From Bacteroidales bacterium (GTDB taxonomy: Bacteria > Bacteroidota > Bacteroidia > Bacteroidales > UBA10428), in assembly GCA_016935595.1 (NCBI GenBank), contig JAFGQQ010000300.1:1-5985 (forward strand): a stretch of DNA of 5,985 bases, read 5' to 3'. Numbering within the stretch: position 1 is the first letter of the stretch; the number at the start of each line of letters is the position of its first letter. The position numbers were made by a program, and so were the translations under genes. The notes under the pieces are model-generated. The model was not told where the DNA came from, ran no database searches, and worked only from the letters and a program-made list of their open reading frames with translations. Of the stretch, positions 1-5,985 are shown in pieces.

Positions 1-728
1 CCTCCCATAGTGAGATAAACTTCGGCAAGCAATGCTTTAGCACTGCCCCTGTTTGGACAAACTGTTGAAACGTTTTTTTTTAATGGAAGAAGGGAAATCG
101 CAGTCAATAAATCCGATTCAATTTGATTATATATTTCTTTAAACGATGAGCATGAAATATTGTAATTAACTTCGGTGTCCAAGATTAAAGGAACTTCCCC
201 GAAAACCCTGGCCAATCTGTAATAACAGTATGCGCGCATAAAATATATATCGCCTACAATTTGATTTATTGAATTATCAAAATCAAGATTTTTATGATAT
301 TGGTTAATAATTAGATTTTGTGTAATAATAGCCTTGTATAATTTTTTATATGAATCATTTATAATGTTCATATAATTTGTTATGTCTTCGGTACTTTTTG
401 CAAAATACCGGCAAGAACCATAATTTAAACGAATAGGATTGCCATCTTCATCATAAGTATCAAAATAACCCTGATTATTTTCAAAACCGCATTTACCCAT
501 TCTTCCGACAATATCAATATCTTCCCCAGGAATAGTATGACATAAAAAACTATTACGGTATAGGCCATAGGTTAAGATACCCGCAAATTTTGCATAGGCG
601 CCAATTGCTGCTTCCTCCAATTCCGATGTTGAATATATATTCTGAAGGGAATAATCATCAGAATAATCAAATTTACTACAACTAATTACTACTAATAATA
701 CTATTATCAAAAAGAGGTTTTTTATCAT
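1..728 (-). CDS. SusD/RagB-like surface lipoprotein, N-terminal part (3' end outside window)
   Basis: SusD-family proteins sit on the outer face of the outer membrane, cap the SusC channel and bind the substrate before import. The reading frame is open from ATG at 728 to the window edge, giving 242 complete codons of a family that is usually about 450-650 residues, so this is roughly the N-terminal half. Residues 1-16 are a hydrophobic signal sequence ending in VVIS, followed by Cys17, which fits a lipobox (signal peptidase II). Acidic residues follow at 21-25, as in Bacteroidota surface-exported lipoproteins. Family hallmarks are the helical segment FMRAYCYYRLARVFGEVPL (163-181) and RGSAKALLAEVYLTMG (227-242), which correspond to the TPR-like helices of SusD. 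The start lies 2 bases after the TAA of susC, so translation is probably coupled. Six further cysteines (63, 80, 106, 168, 193, 224) are more than I would expect. The substrate cannot be inferred. The family call is secure. Confidence 0.95.
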   Translation of the reverse strand, partial: MIKNLFLIIVLLVVISCSKFDYSDDYSLQNIYSTSELEEAAIGAYAKFAGILTYGLYRNSFLCHTIPGEDIDIVGRMGKCGFENNQGYFDTYDEDGNPIRLNYGSCRYFAKSTEDITNYMNIINDSYKKLYKAIITQNLIINQYHKNLDFDNSINQIVGDIYFMRAYCYYRLARVFGEVPLILDTEVNYNISCSSFKEIYNQIESDLLTAISLLPLKKNVSTVCPNRGSAKALLAEVYLTMG

Positions 729-730
729 TT

Positions 731-3700
731 TTAAAATTTAAGGTTTAAACTGATATAATATGACCTCGGATTGGGGTATGCCCCTAAATCAACTGCATTA
801 TCTGAAAATGTGTTATCGGTGTATATTGTTGTTTCGGGATCGTAACCTTTGTATCTGGTAAATGTAACCAGGTTATCGATACCGAGGATAACTTTTAGTT
901 TTATTTTTTTGTAAATTGGTTTAGCAGGCGAATAGCTTAAACTTATATTTTTTAACCGGATGAAGCTTGCGTCTTCAACAAAATATGAAGATTGGTAAAA
1001 ATATGAACTGGTTATTACTTGATTAGTGTCGGCAATAAACTGGTTAATTTCAGAATTCAACCCACTGATATAAGTGGATGCGCGAGTTGAATTAAATTTA
1101 TCCACACCAAAAACCCCATACCATAGCATGTCAATACTAAAATTTTTATACTGTATTGAGCTTAAAAAATTAAAGGTATAATCTGGCATCATATTTCCTA
1201 TAACCACTTTATCTAAACTGTCAAGATTACTATAGTTAGAATCAATAATACTGTACATTCCGCCCTGAATAAAAATTACATTTTCAAAATCTTTCTGGGA
1301 AGTACCTTTTTTTATTTTTCCAAGATATTCATATCCAAGAATACTGCCTAATTCTTCATTTTCTTTCATCACAAAATCGGGAATCAGTATATCGCTGTTA
1401 AAGAAATATTTGTCGTTACCATCGAGTTTGTTCACTTTTTGATGAAATGTTGTTAAGCCTATCCGGTTGTACCATTGCCAATTTGAGTTTATAATTGGCC
1501 ACAATTCAAATTTGAATTCATAACCATTAATTTGCATTTCGGCAATATTAACATAAATACGGCCACCTCCATAGTAAAATGGAATATCGCGTTGAATTAT
1601 TAAATTATCATTGGTTTTTGAAAAATAATTTACCTGCAATCCAATTCTCTCTTTAAATAATGATAATTCTAAACCGGTATTGTATCCTTTTACAATCTCG
1701 GGTTTTAAGTTATGGTTTGCCAGGTTGTCTAGGCTATATCCATATAATACTTTATCGGGATAGAGGTAACGTTCAGATGCAAATAAGTCACTTGAGAGGC
1801 CATTTAAAGGATAGTTGCCTGAGATTCCGTAATTGTATAAAAGATTAAAATTATCCAGCCAATTGAGTCGGGTAAATACAATTTCCCTGGCAACATTCCA
1901 TTTCAATGCAACAGATGGAAATAGTTTACTAATATTACGGGTACTTCCTTCTTTTAAATTCTCATAATTTGCAGCTAATGAAACAAAGTATTTTTGGGCA
2001 TAATTATAGTTTAAATGCCCTATAAATGAATTAATATGACGTATTGCTTTGCCTTGCTCTCCCAAAATAGAAAGGTTTCCTCTTGTAAAAATGTTTTCTT
2101 GTTTTGTTTTTACGTTAAAATCCGAAACCAATGAGTCAAGGTGCCATTCAACCATATCGCGATAAAACTTGGAACTAGCAACAAAATTTATATTATGTAA
2201 ATCGACTTCCTTATTATAGGTAATATTAAACTGGTTGTTTAATAATGCATATAACTCACTGCTTTTTAGATAATTATTAAATATGGGAAAATGTTTGTAT
2301 GCTACTATTTTAGTATTGTATGTATGATTTCTGGTAGAATATGCCAAAGAATAGTTAATTAATAAATCATCTAGAACCCGGAAACTCGAAAAACCGGAAA
2401 AATTATGTGTGGTAATATCAAGCGATTTGTTAGTGTGCTTTATTAATGAGTCAGGGTTCTCCCGGGTATGAAGGTCCGGGTATTTTATATATGTTCGCAG
2501 GTATTCCGAGTTCTTTAAGGTATCTACATATAATTCATAAGGGGTGCAATTGTAGGAAGGCGATTTATTTATTTCCTCTAAAATTACCCTGTTTCCCCAA
2601 TAACTGTCAAGATTATTGTTATTTTTCTGAATTGTTGTTTTATAAACACCTTCAATAGTTAACCGGTTAAAAAAATTATGTCCAAATGAACCTGAAAATG
2701 AGTATTTTGAATAATCCGAATTTTTAATTATTCCTTCATGGCTATAATAATTTCCCGAAAAATGATAATTTGTTTTTTTTACCTTGCCGCTGGACGATAA
2801 TTGATATTCGCTTATTACCCCAATCTGGAAAAGGTTATCCTGCCAATTATCATCGCATAATGTGTCGGTTATGTCAGGGTAATGTGAGTTTATGAAGCTT
2901 ATTTTTTTTTTTGCTGCCGAGTCGAGTGAATTCTTAAAATCCACAGAATTCAGCAGGTCGTATTTTACAGGTGTTTCCTGTATGCCTTTTGTGACAGAAA
3001 AACTTATTTCTTTATCCCCGCCTCTTTTTGTGTCAATTATTATTACACCGTTTCCTCCCTGAAAACCATAAATTGCATTTGACGAAGCATCCTTTAGTAC
3101 AGTAATATTTTCAACATCGTGAATATTTAAATCCGAAATACCAAGTGAATGAAGGTTTACAATTGGAACAGAAACCCCGTCTATTACATAAAGCGGGTCG
3201 ACGCCACCAAATAAAGAATTAATTCCCCTTATCCTGATTTGATTATGGTCGCCGGGAGCGCCGGATACTTTTGTTACCCATACTCCCGGCATACGCGCTT
3301 GCAAGACATCAGACACATTATTAATCTTAATCAATTCCAGTTCTTTCATTTCAATTGTTTCAATTGTTCTGCCTTCTTTTAAATCGCCAAAAAACTGTCG
3401 TTCACCAATAATTTTTACTTCATCAAGCTGGGTTTTTTCGGGAAATAATACAACATCTATTTTTTGGTTATTAAAAAGCCTTATGGTTATTTCTTTTGTC
3501 GAGTAGCCAATAAAACTAAATACCAGGGTATAAATACCCGGTTCTGCATTAAAGCTGTATTGGCCGTTGTAACCGGTAACTGTTCCTTTTTTCGATTCTT
3601 TCACATAAACATTAACCCCTATCAGGAATTCATTTAGCTCGCCATCGGTTACTTTTCCCGAAATAGAATATGTTTTTTCAAGCTTTCGTTGCCTGATTAT

Positions 3701-3997
3701 AAGGTAATTTTCATTTTGAATCATTTCTACGGGGCTTTGATCCTGTATTGTTTTAAACAATTTTGACAAATCAGGGTTGGCAATATCAATATATATTGAC
3801 ATATCCATTGGAATACTGGACGGGTTATAACTTAAATTTAATCCGGGTATTTTCTCAAGTTTTTCAATTATCTGAGCAATTGAATAATATCCTTTATTTA
3901 TTTCAATAACCCGATCATGAATAGTTGTTTCTGCAAAACATAAATATTGGCCGGATATGATAATTGTTACAAAATAAATGAATAGTCTTCTTAACAT
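731..3997 (-). CDS. SusC/RagA-family TonB-dependent outer-membrane receptor with N-terminal STN signalling domain
   Basis: Complete 1088-residue outer-membrane importer, powered by TonB-ExbBD, that partners the SusD-like lipoprotein encoded next. Residues 1-22 are a Sec signal peptide with likely cleavage after CFA. Residues about 31-102 form an STN domain (beta-alpha-beta pattern ending NYLIIRQ), which marks transducer-type receptors that signal to a FecR anti-sigma factor. Residues about 110-186 are a carboxypeptidase-regulatory-like beta-sandwich (SISGKVTD, GYNGQYSF, FSFIGY). LDEVKIIGE (191-199) is the TonB-box-like segment. The plug spans about 205-330, with the SusC signature RIRGINSL...DPLYVIDGV at 255-275 and LKDASSNAIYGFQGGNGVI at 301-319. 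Residues about 340-1088 are the beta-barrel, ending in YYISLNLKF with a terminal Phe as outer-membrane proteins require. Only 33 bases separate it from the fecR-like gene, which suggests co-transcription. An 11-A tract lies in codons 362-366. The substrate is unknown; no carbohydrate-active enzyme is in the window. Confidence 0.97.
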   Translation of the reverse strand: MLRRLFIYFVTIIISGQYLCFAETTIHDRVIEINKGYYSIAQIIEKLEKIPGLNLSYNPSSIPMDMSIYIDIANPDLSKLFKTIQDQSPVEMIQNENYLIIRQRKLEKTYSISGKVTDGELNEFLIGVNVYVKESKKGTVTGYNGQYSFNAEPGIYTLVFSFIGYSTKEITIRLFNNQKIDVVLFPEKTQLDEVKIIGERQFFGDLKEGRTIETIEMKELELIKINNVSDVLQARMPGVWVTKVSGAPGDHNQIRIRGINSLFGGVDPLYVIDGVSVPIVNLHSLGISDLNIHDVENITVLKDASSNAIYGFQGGNGVIIIDTKRGGDKEISFSVTKGIQETPVKYDLLNSVDFKNSLDSAAKKKISFINSHYPDITDTLCDDNWQDNLFQIGVISEYQLSSSGKVKKTNYHFSGNYYSHEGIIKNSDYSKYSFSGSFGHNFFNRLTIEGVYKTTIQKNNNNLDSYWGNRVILEEINKSPSYNCTPYELYVDTLKNSEYLRTYIKYPDLHTRENPDSLIKHTNKSLDITTHNFSGFSSFRVLDDLLINYSLAYSTRNHTYNTKIVAYKHFPIFNNYLKSSELYALLNNQFNITYNKEVDLHNINFVASSKFYRDMVEWHLDSLVSDFNVKTKQENIFTRGNLSILGEQGKAIRHINSFIGHLNYNYAQKYFVSLAANYENLKEGSTRNISKLFPSVALKWNVAREIVFTRLNWLDNFNLLYNYGISGNYPLNGLSSDLFASERYLYPDKVLYGYSLDNLANHNLKPEIVKGYNTGLELSLFKERIGLQVNYFSKTNDNLIIQRDIPFYYGGGRIYVNIAEMQINGYEFKFELWPIINSNWQWYNRIGLTTFHQKVNKLDGNDKYFFNSDILIPDFVMKENEELGSILGYEYLGKIKKGTSQKDFENVIFIQGGMYSIIDSNYSNLDSLDKVVIGNMMPDYTFNFLSSIQYKNFSIDMLWYGVFGVDKFNSTRASTYISGLNSEINQFIADTNQVITSSYFYQSSYFVEDASFIRLKNISLSYSPAKPIYKKIKLKVILGIDNLVTFTRYKGYDPETTIYTDNTFSDNAVDLGAYPNPRSYYISLNLKF

Positions 3998-4030
3998 AAT
4001 TTTATACCGCTTATTTATGGAGTTTTATAT

Positions 4031-4999
4031 TTAATTAAATGAAAAATAAATTGTATCATTTTTAATTGATATTTCTGCATTCCAGGTAAGTTCAAGAATT
4101 GATAAAACTTTATCAATAGGCATATTGTTAAAACAAGAAGTCAAAGTGTATTGATTATTATTTTGGATATCATCGGCAACATGTAATCCGTAATAATCTG
4201 TAATGGTTGTAATTACTGAGGAGAAAGGAGTGTTGTTAAAATAAATTTCACCTGTTTTCCATGCTAAAAAGTTTTTATTTTCGAACCTGTTTTTACCAAT
4301 TTCTTTGTTTTCATTATAATAAAACGATTCTTCGCCTGGCCCTAATATTATGCTATTTCTTTTTTGCCTGTTTGTGTAAAACTCAACTTTTCCGGTTATT
4401 AAGGAAACAATGTCATTTTCATCGGTATTTTTAATATTAAATGATGTGCCTAAAACTTTTGTTGTAGTATAATTTGTTTTTACTAAAAATGGTTTTAGCG
4501 TGTCGCGGGCAACTTCAAAATAGGCTTCACCTTTTAAATATACATCTCTTTTATTGTGCCATTCAGGGATTTTTAATTCGGAGTTTTTGTTAAGGCTGAT
4601 TTTTGACCCGTCAACAAGAATAATATTTTTAATGCTGTCTGTAGTTACATATGTTGTGTATGTTTTAAATATATCTAATGGCCGTAATTGTTTACTAATA
4701 AAAAACCCAATAGCAATTAAAAGGATTATAACTGCTGCTATCGATTGCCATCTGAAAATGTAATAGGTTTTTGTTTTATCTGTTTTTGCAGGGCTTAGTT
4801 TTTCTGATACCTTCTGCCAGGCTTCTTCAGTATCGGGATGAAATTGGTTTATGTTTATCGATAATTCATCCCATGATTTAACAAATTCATTGTATTTATT
4901 TTTGTTCAATTCAGATTCTCCTAACCAACTTTCGAATAAAGAAATCTCATTTTTAGTTGCGGTGTTTGTTAAATACTTTAATGCTAATTCTTTATTCAT
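4031..4999 (-). CDS. FecR-family anti-sigma factor, inner-membrane transducer
   Basis: A 322-residue single-pass inner-membrane regulator that should hold the neighbouring ECF sigma factor inactive until the SusC-like receptor signals. Residues 1-80 are the cytoplasmic sigma-binding part (MNKELALKYL start, conserved-looking Trp25, Trp43, Trp61). Residues about 84-102 are one transmembrane helix (WQSIAAVIILLIAIGFFI). The periplasmic FecR domain covers about 115-225, with LVDGSKISLNKNSELKIP (128-145), GEAYFEVARD (157-166), VLGTSFNI (182-189), GKVEF (203-207) and LGPGEE (219-224). WKTGEIYFNNTPFSSVI (247-263) opens the C-terminal DUF4974 domain (about 250-320), which resembles an STN fold. I chose ATG at 4999 because MNKELALKYL matches how the family begins. 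An in-frame TTG at 5041 would add 14 residues (DCLINKIIKIKLI type) with no family support. The usual family length is about 300-400, so the gene looks intact. Confidence 0.95.
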   Translation of the reverse strand: MNKELALKYLTNTATKNEISLFESWLGESELNKNKYNEFVKSWDELSININQFHPDTEEAWQKVSEKLSPAKTDKTKTYYIFRWQSIAAVIILLIAIGFFISKQLRPLDIFKTYTTYVTTDSIKNIILVDGSKISLNKNSELKIPEWHNKRDVYLKGEAYFEVARDTLKPFLVKTNYTTTKVLGTSFNIKNTDENDIVSLITGKVEFYTNRQKRNSIILGPGEESFYYNENKEIGKNRFENKNFLAWKTGEIYFNNTPFSSVITTITDYYGLHVADDIQNNNQYTLTSCFNNMPIDKVLSILELTWNAEISIKNDTIYFSFN

Positions 5000-5101
5000 A
5001 ATTAGTTTAATTTTTATGATTTTATTAATAAGGCAATCCAAACATTATTTTCCCCTAATAAGAAACTGTGTTTTATTTGAAAAATAATTATCATTTCAAT
5101 A
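5000..5101 (-). other. 102-base gap between sigma factor and anti-sigma factor genes
   Basis: No gene is supported here. It holds the rejected in-frame TTG start of the fecR-like gene (5041) and a short AT-only hairpin (5073-5087). It also has AATGTTTG on the minus strand (5046-5039), one base off the -7 consensus TAnnTTTG, which could give the anti-sigma gene its own start site. No matching -33 box is clear. Co-transcription with the sigma gene remains the simpler reading. Confidence 0.4.
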
Positions 5102-5611
5102 TTATTGGTTCCAATATAAATTCAGGTATGCAGAGATTTTTTTTATGGCAATAGTAAAATGGTTTTCAACTGTTTTAACAGAAATAGACAATTTTTCGGC
5201 AATTTCTTTATTTGATAATTCTTCAAATTTTTTCAAATAAAAAACCTCATAACATTTGGAAGGAAGTTTTTTCATTGCTCTTTGGAGTATGTCTCTTAAT
5301 TCCTTTTGCTGCAATTCGTTTGAAGTATTATCTGTTGATTGGTGCTTATCAATTGAAGCAGACAATTCCTGTACATTTATATAACCGTAACTTTTTAAAT
5401 AATTAATAGCCTTATTTTTAACTGATTTGTATAGATAAGCCTGGAATGATTTGATATTTAAATTGCTTTTATTTTCCCATAAATAAATAAACAATTCCTG
5501 CACTATGTCTTCTGAAACCTGCTGATCTTTAACCAATGAATATGCATACCGGCATAATTCCGGATAAAGTGTTTTAAAAAGCTTTTCGAATTGAGCCTTA
5601 TCCATTGCCAT
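5102..5611 (-). CDS. ECF-type RNA polymerase sigma-70 factor (Bacteroides-expansion type)
   Basis: A 169-residue cytoplasmic ECF sigma factor that should direct RNA polymerase to the nutrient-uptake promoters controlled by this locus. Region sigma-2 spans about 8-75, with FEKLFKTLYPELCRYAYSLV (8-27), the core-binding SEDIVQELFIYLWENK (33-48) and the promoter -10 recognition helix around KSFQAYLYKSVKNKAINYL (54-72). A short polar linker follows (about 85-100). Region sigma-4 spans about 102-160: LPSKCYEVFYLKKFEELS (116-133), then the helix-turn-helix NKEIAEKLSISVKTVENHF (134-152). There is no sigma-3 or extra C-terminal domain, as expected for ECF factors of about 160-200 residues. ATG at 5611 and ATG at 5605 (codon 3) are both possible starts; neither has a clear Shine-Dalgarno. 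The FecR-type gene downstream, 102 bases away, is its presumed cognate anti-sigma factor. Confidence 0.96.
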   Translation of the reverse strand: MAMDKAQFEKLFKTLYPELCRYAYSLVKDQQVSEDIVQELFIYLWENKSNLNIKSFQAYLYKSVKNKAINYLKSYGYINVQELSASIDKHQSTDNTSNELQQKELRDILQRAMKKLPSKCYEVFYLKKFEELSNKEIAEKLSISVKTVENHFTIAIKKISAYLNLYWNQ

Positions 5612-5769
5612 TATTATACTAAATATAGTTTGTAAAAATAATTAAAGTTATGTGAGAATAAATATTTTATTAGAAAAAGGTTGTATTAATAAGATATAAA
5701 TGAAGCTTTTTTTAAAGCGTAATTTGGGTTTATATGTTCGTTTATTAAGAACCTAAGAATAAGATTGCA

Positions 5770-5777
5770 CAAATATA
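5770..5777 (-). promoter_or_regulatory. Candidate Bacteroidota -7 element (TATATTTG) for the sigma-fecR-susCD operon
   Basis: Read on the minus strand the octamer is TATATTTG, an exact match to the Bacteroidota housekeeping -7 consensus TAnnTTTG. It would place transcription start near 5765 and leave a leader of about 150 bases before the sigma start. I do not see the expected TTTG-like -33 element about 20 bases upstream, and the match lies in an AT dinucleotide run, so this is weak. Confidence 0.25.
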
Positions 5778-5821
5778 TATATGATTTATATTGAATTTTG
5801 CCAGTATCATTGTTGTAATAT

Positions 5822-5850
5822 ATTGAGTGCTGTAAGTGTTGAATTGAGTG
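5822..5850. repeat. Direct repeat attgagtg, 21-base period
   Basis: The octamer attgagtg occurs at 5822-5829 and 5843-5850, so the copies are 21 bases apart, about two helical turns. The second copy overlaps the left arm of the inverted repeat at 5841-5873. Two same-face copies can mark binding of a dimeric or cooperative regulator, but two 8-mers in AT-rich DNA may also occur by chance. Confidence 0.45.
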
Positions 5851-5873
5851 TAACCGAAATATGGTTTCAATTC
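5841..5873. repeat. Nested inverted repeat (dyad) upstream of the sigma gene
   Basis: The arms gaattga (5841-5847) and tcaattc (5867-5873) are perfect reverse complements. Inside them aacc (5852-5855) and ggtt (5863-5866) also pair. The result is an 11-pair stem with a 4-base one-sided bulge (5848-5851) and a 7-base loop (5856-5862). No T-run follows in either direction, so it does not look like a standard intrinsic terminator. It could be an operator or simply a chance dyad. The base pairing is seen directly; the function is unknown. Confidence 0.55.
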
Positions 5874-5937
5874 GTTAAAGCCTTTTTGCTGATTTGCAAT
5901 TCAATTTTTAAATAAAAGATATCAGTATTTATAAAAA

Positions 5938-5985
5938 TCATTCATCAAATTGTTTTGCTTCTTCCCATATGGTGTCCATTTCTTC
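5938..5985 (-). CDS. C-terminal 15 codons of an upstream gene, possibly MazG nucleotide pyrophosphohydrolase
   Basis: The frame enters from the window edge and reads EEMDTIWEEAKQFDE, then TGA at 5940-5938. The pattern EEMDxIWEEAK resembles, from memory, the C-terminal tail of MazG-type nucleoside triphosphate pyrophosphohydrolases (compare LEEMEEVW at the end of E. coli MazG). MazG hydrolyses NTPs to NMPs plus pyrophosphate and is a housekeeping enzyme, so this would mark the edge of the uptake locus. The assignment rests on 15 residues only. Another gene with a similar acidic tail, or a chance open frame, is possible. The 5' part is outside the window. Confidence 0.45.
   Translation of the reverse strand, partial: EEMDTIWEEAKQFDE

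Larger units (their letters stand above)
5612..5937. other. 326-base intergenic region upstream of the sigma factor gene
   Basis: No convincing gene is seen on either strand; the region is very AT-rich with scattered stops in all frames I read. It should hold the promoter of the sigma-fecR-susC-susD operon and the end of the upstream transcript. It contains a nested inverted repeat (5841-5873), an 8-base direct repeat (5822-5829 and 5843-5850), an AT dinucleotide run (about 5774-5782) and a weak promoter-like match. No hairpin followed by a clear U-tract, no tRNA and no riboswitch-like fold was recognised. Confidence 0.7.

Noticed and set aside
1660..1848. Plus-strand open frame of 62 codons
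   Set aside because: It lies wholly inside the well-supported susC-like gene on the other strand and its product shows no family features.
2446..2658. Plus-strand open frame of 70 codons
   Set aside because: Antisense shadow of the susC barrel region, with no recognisable domain.
4554..4763. Plus-strand open frame of 69 codons with a hydrophobic stretch
   Set aside because: Antisense to the FecR-type gene; the hydrophobicity mirrors its transmembrane codons.
4851..5087. Plus-strand open frame of 78 codons running into the sigma-fecR gap
   Set aside because: Mostly antisense to the N-terminal coding part of the anti-sigma gene, with no domain or start signal.
5073..5087. Hairpin ttattt/aaataa in the sigma-fecR gap
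   Set aside because: A-T pairs only, a three-base loop and no U-tract; too weak to call a terminator or attenuator.
5212..5406. Plus-strand open frame of 64 codons
   Set aside because: Antisense shadow of the sigma factor gene.
5620..5627. TATATTTA on the minus strand as a -7 promoter element
   Set aside because: The final G of the consensus is missing, it is only 9 bases from the sigma start codon, and no -33 element is visible.
5705..5718. Perfect 5-base-pair hairpin gcttt-tttt-aaagc as a possible terminator
   Set aside because: The stem is short and mostly A-T, no clean U-tract follows, and it would sit between the sigma promoter candidate and its gene.
5700..5756. Plus-strand 18-residue frame (MKLFLKRNLGLYVRLLRT)
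   Set aside because: Basic and hydrophobic like a small peptide, but it has no ribosome binding signal or promoter and is within chance expectation.
1..5985. Mobile element, CRISPR array or a novel defence system
   Set aside because: No transposase, integrase, spaced repeats, toxin or nuclease motifs were found; every large frame is explained by the sigma/FecR/SusC/SusD locus.

Overview
This AT-rich window looks like Bacteroidota (Bacteroidetes) DNA. The evidence is a SusC-type TonB-dependent receptor followed by a SusD-type lipoprotein, an ECF sigma factor of the Bacteroides-expansion type, and a FecR-like anti-sigma factor with the C-terminal domain typical of this phylum. The start codons are preceded by A-rich sequence and not by GGAGG, which also fits. 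The exact genus cannot be read from the window.

Everything that can be supported is on the minus strand, so transcription runs from high to low coordinates. Region by region: 5985-5938 holds the last 15 codons of an unrelated upstream gene, possibly mazG. 5937-5612 is a 326-base intergenic region with a nested inverted repeat, a direct repeat and one weak promoter-like match. 5611-5102 is the ECF sigma factor. 5101-5000 is a 102-base gap. 4999-4031 is the FecR-type anti-sigma factor. 4030-3998 is a 33-base gap. 3997-731 is a complete SusC-like receptor with an N-terminal STN signalling domain. 728-1 is the first 242 codons of a SusD-like surface lipoprotein, which continues out of the window. 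SusC and SusD are separated by only 2 bases.

Together the four genes form a textbook trans-envelope signalling and uptake locus. SusD and SusC should capture and import a nutrient (a glycan or another polymer; the substrate cannot be told) across the outer membrane. Substrate-loaded SusC should signal through its STN domain to the periplasmic part of FecR, which then frees the ECF sigma factor in the cytoplasm. The short fecR-susC gap suggests one operon and positive autoregulation.

I do not see an undescribed system here. The most interesting non-standard observations are an 11-A tract inside susC, where loss of one base would give an immediate stop, the dyad structure upstream of the sigma gene, and the six extra cysteines in the SusD fragment.
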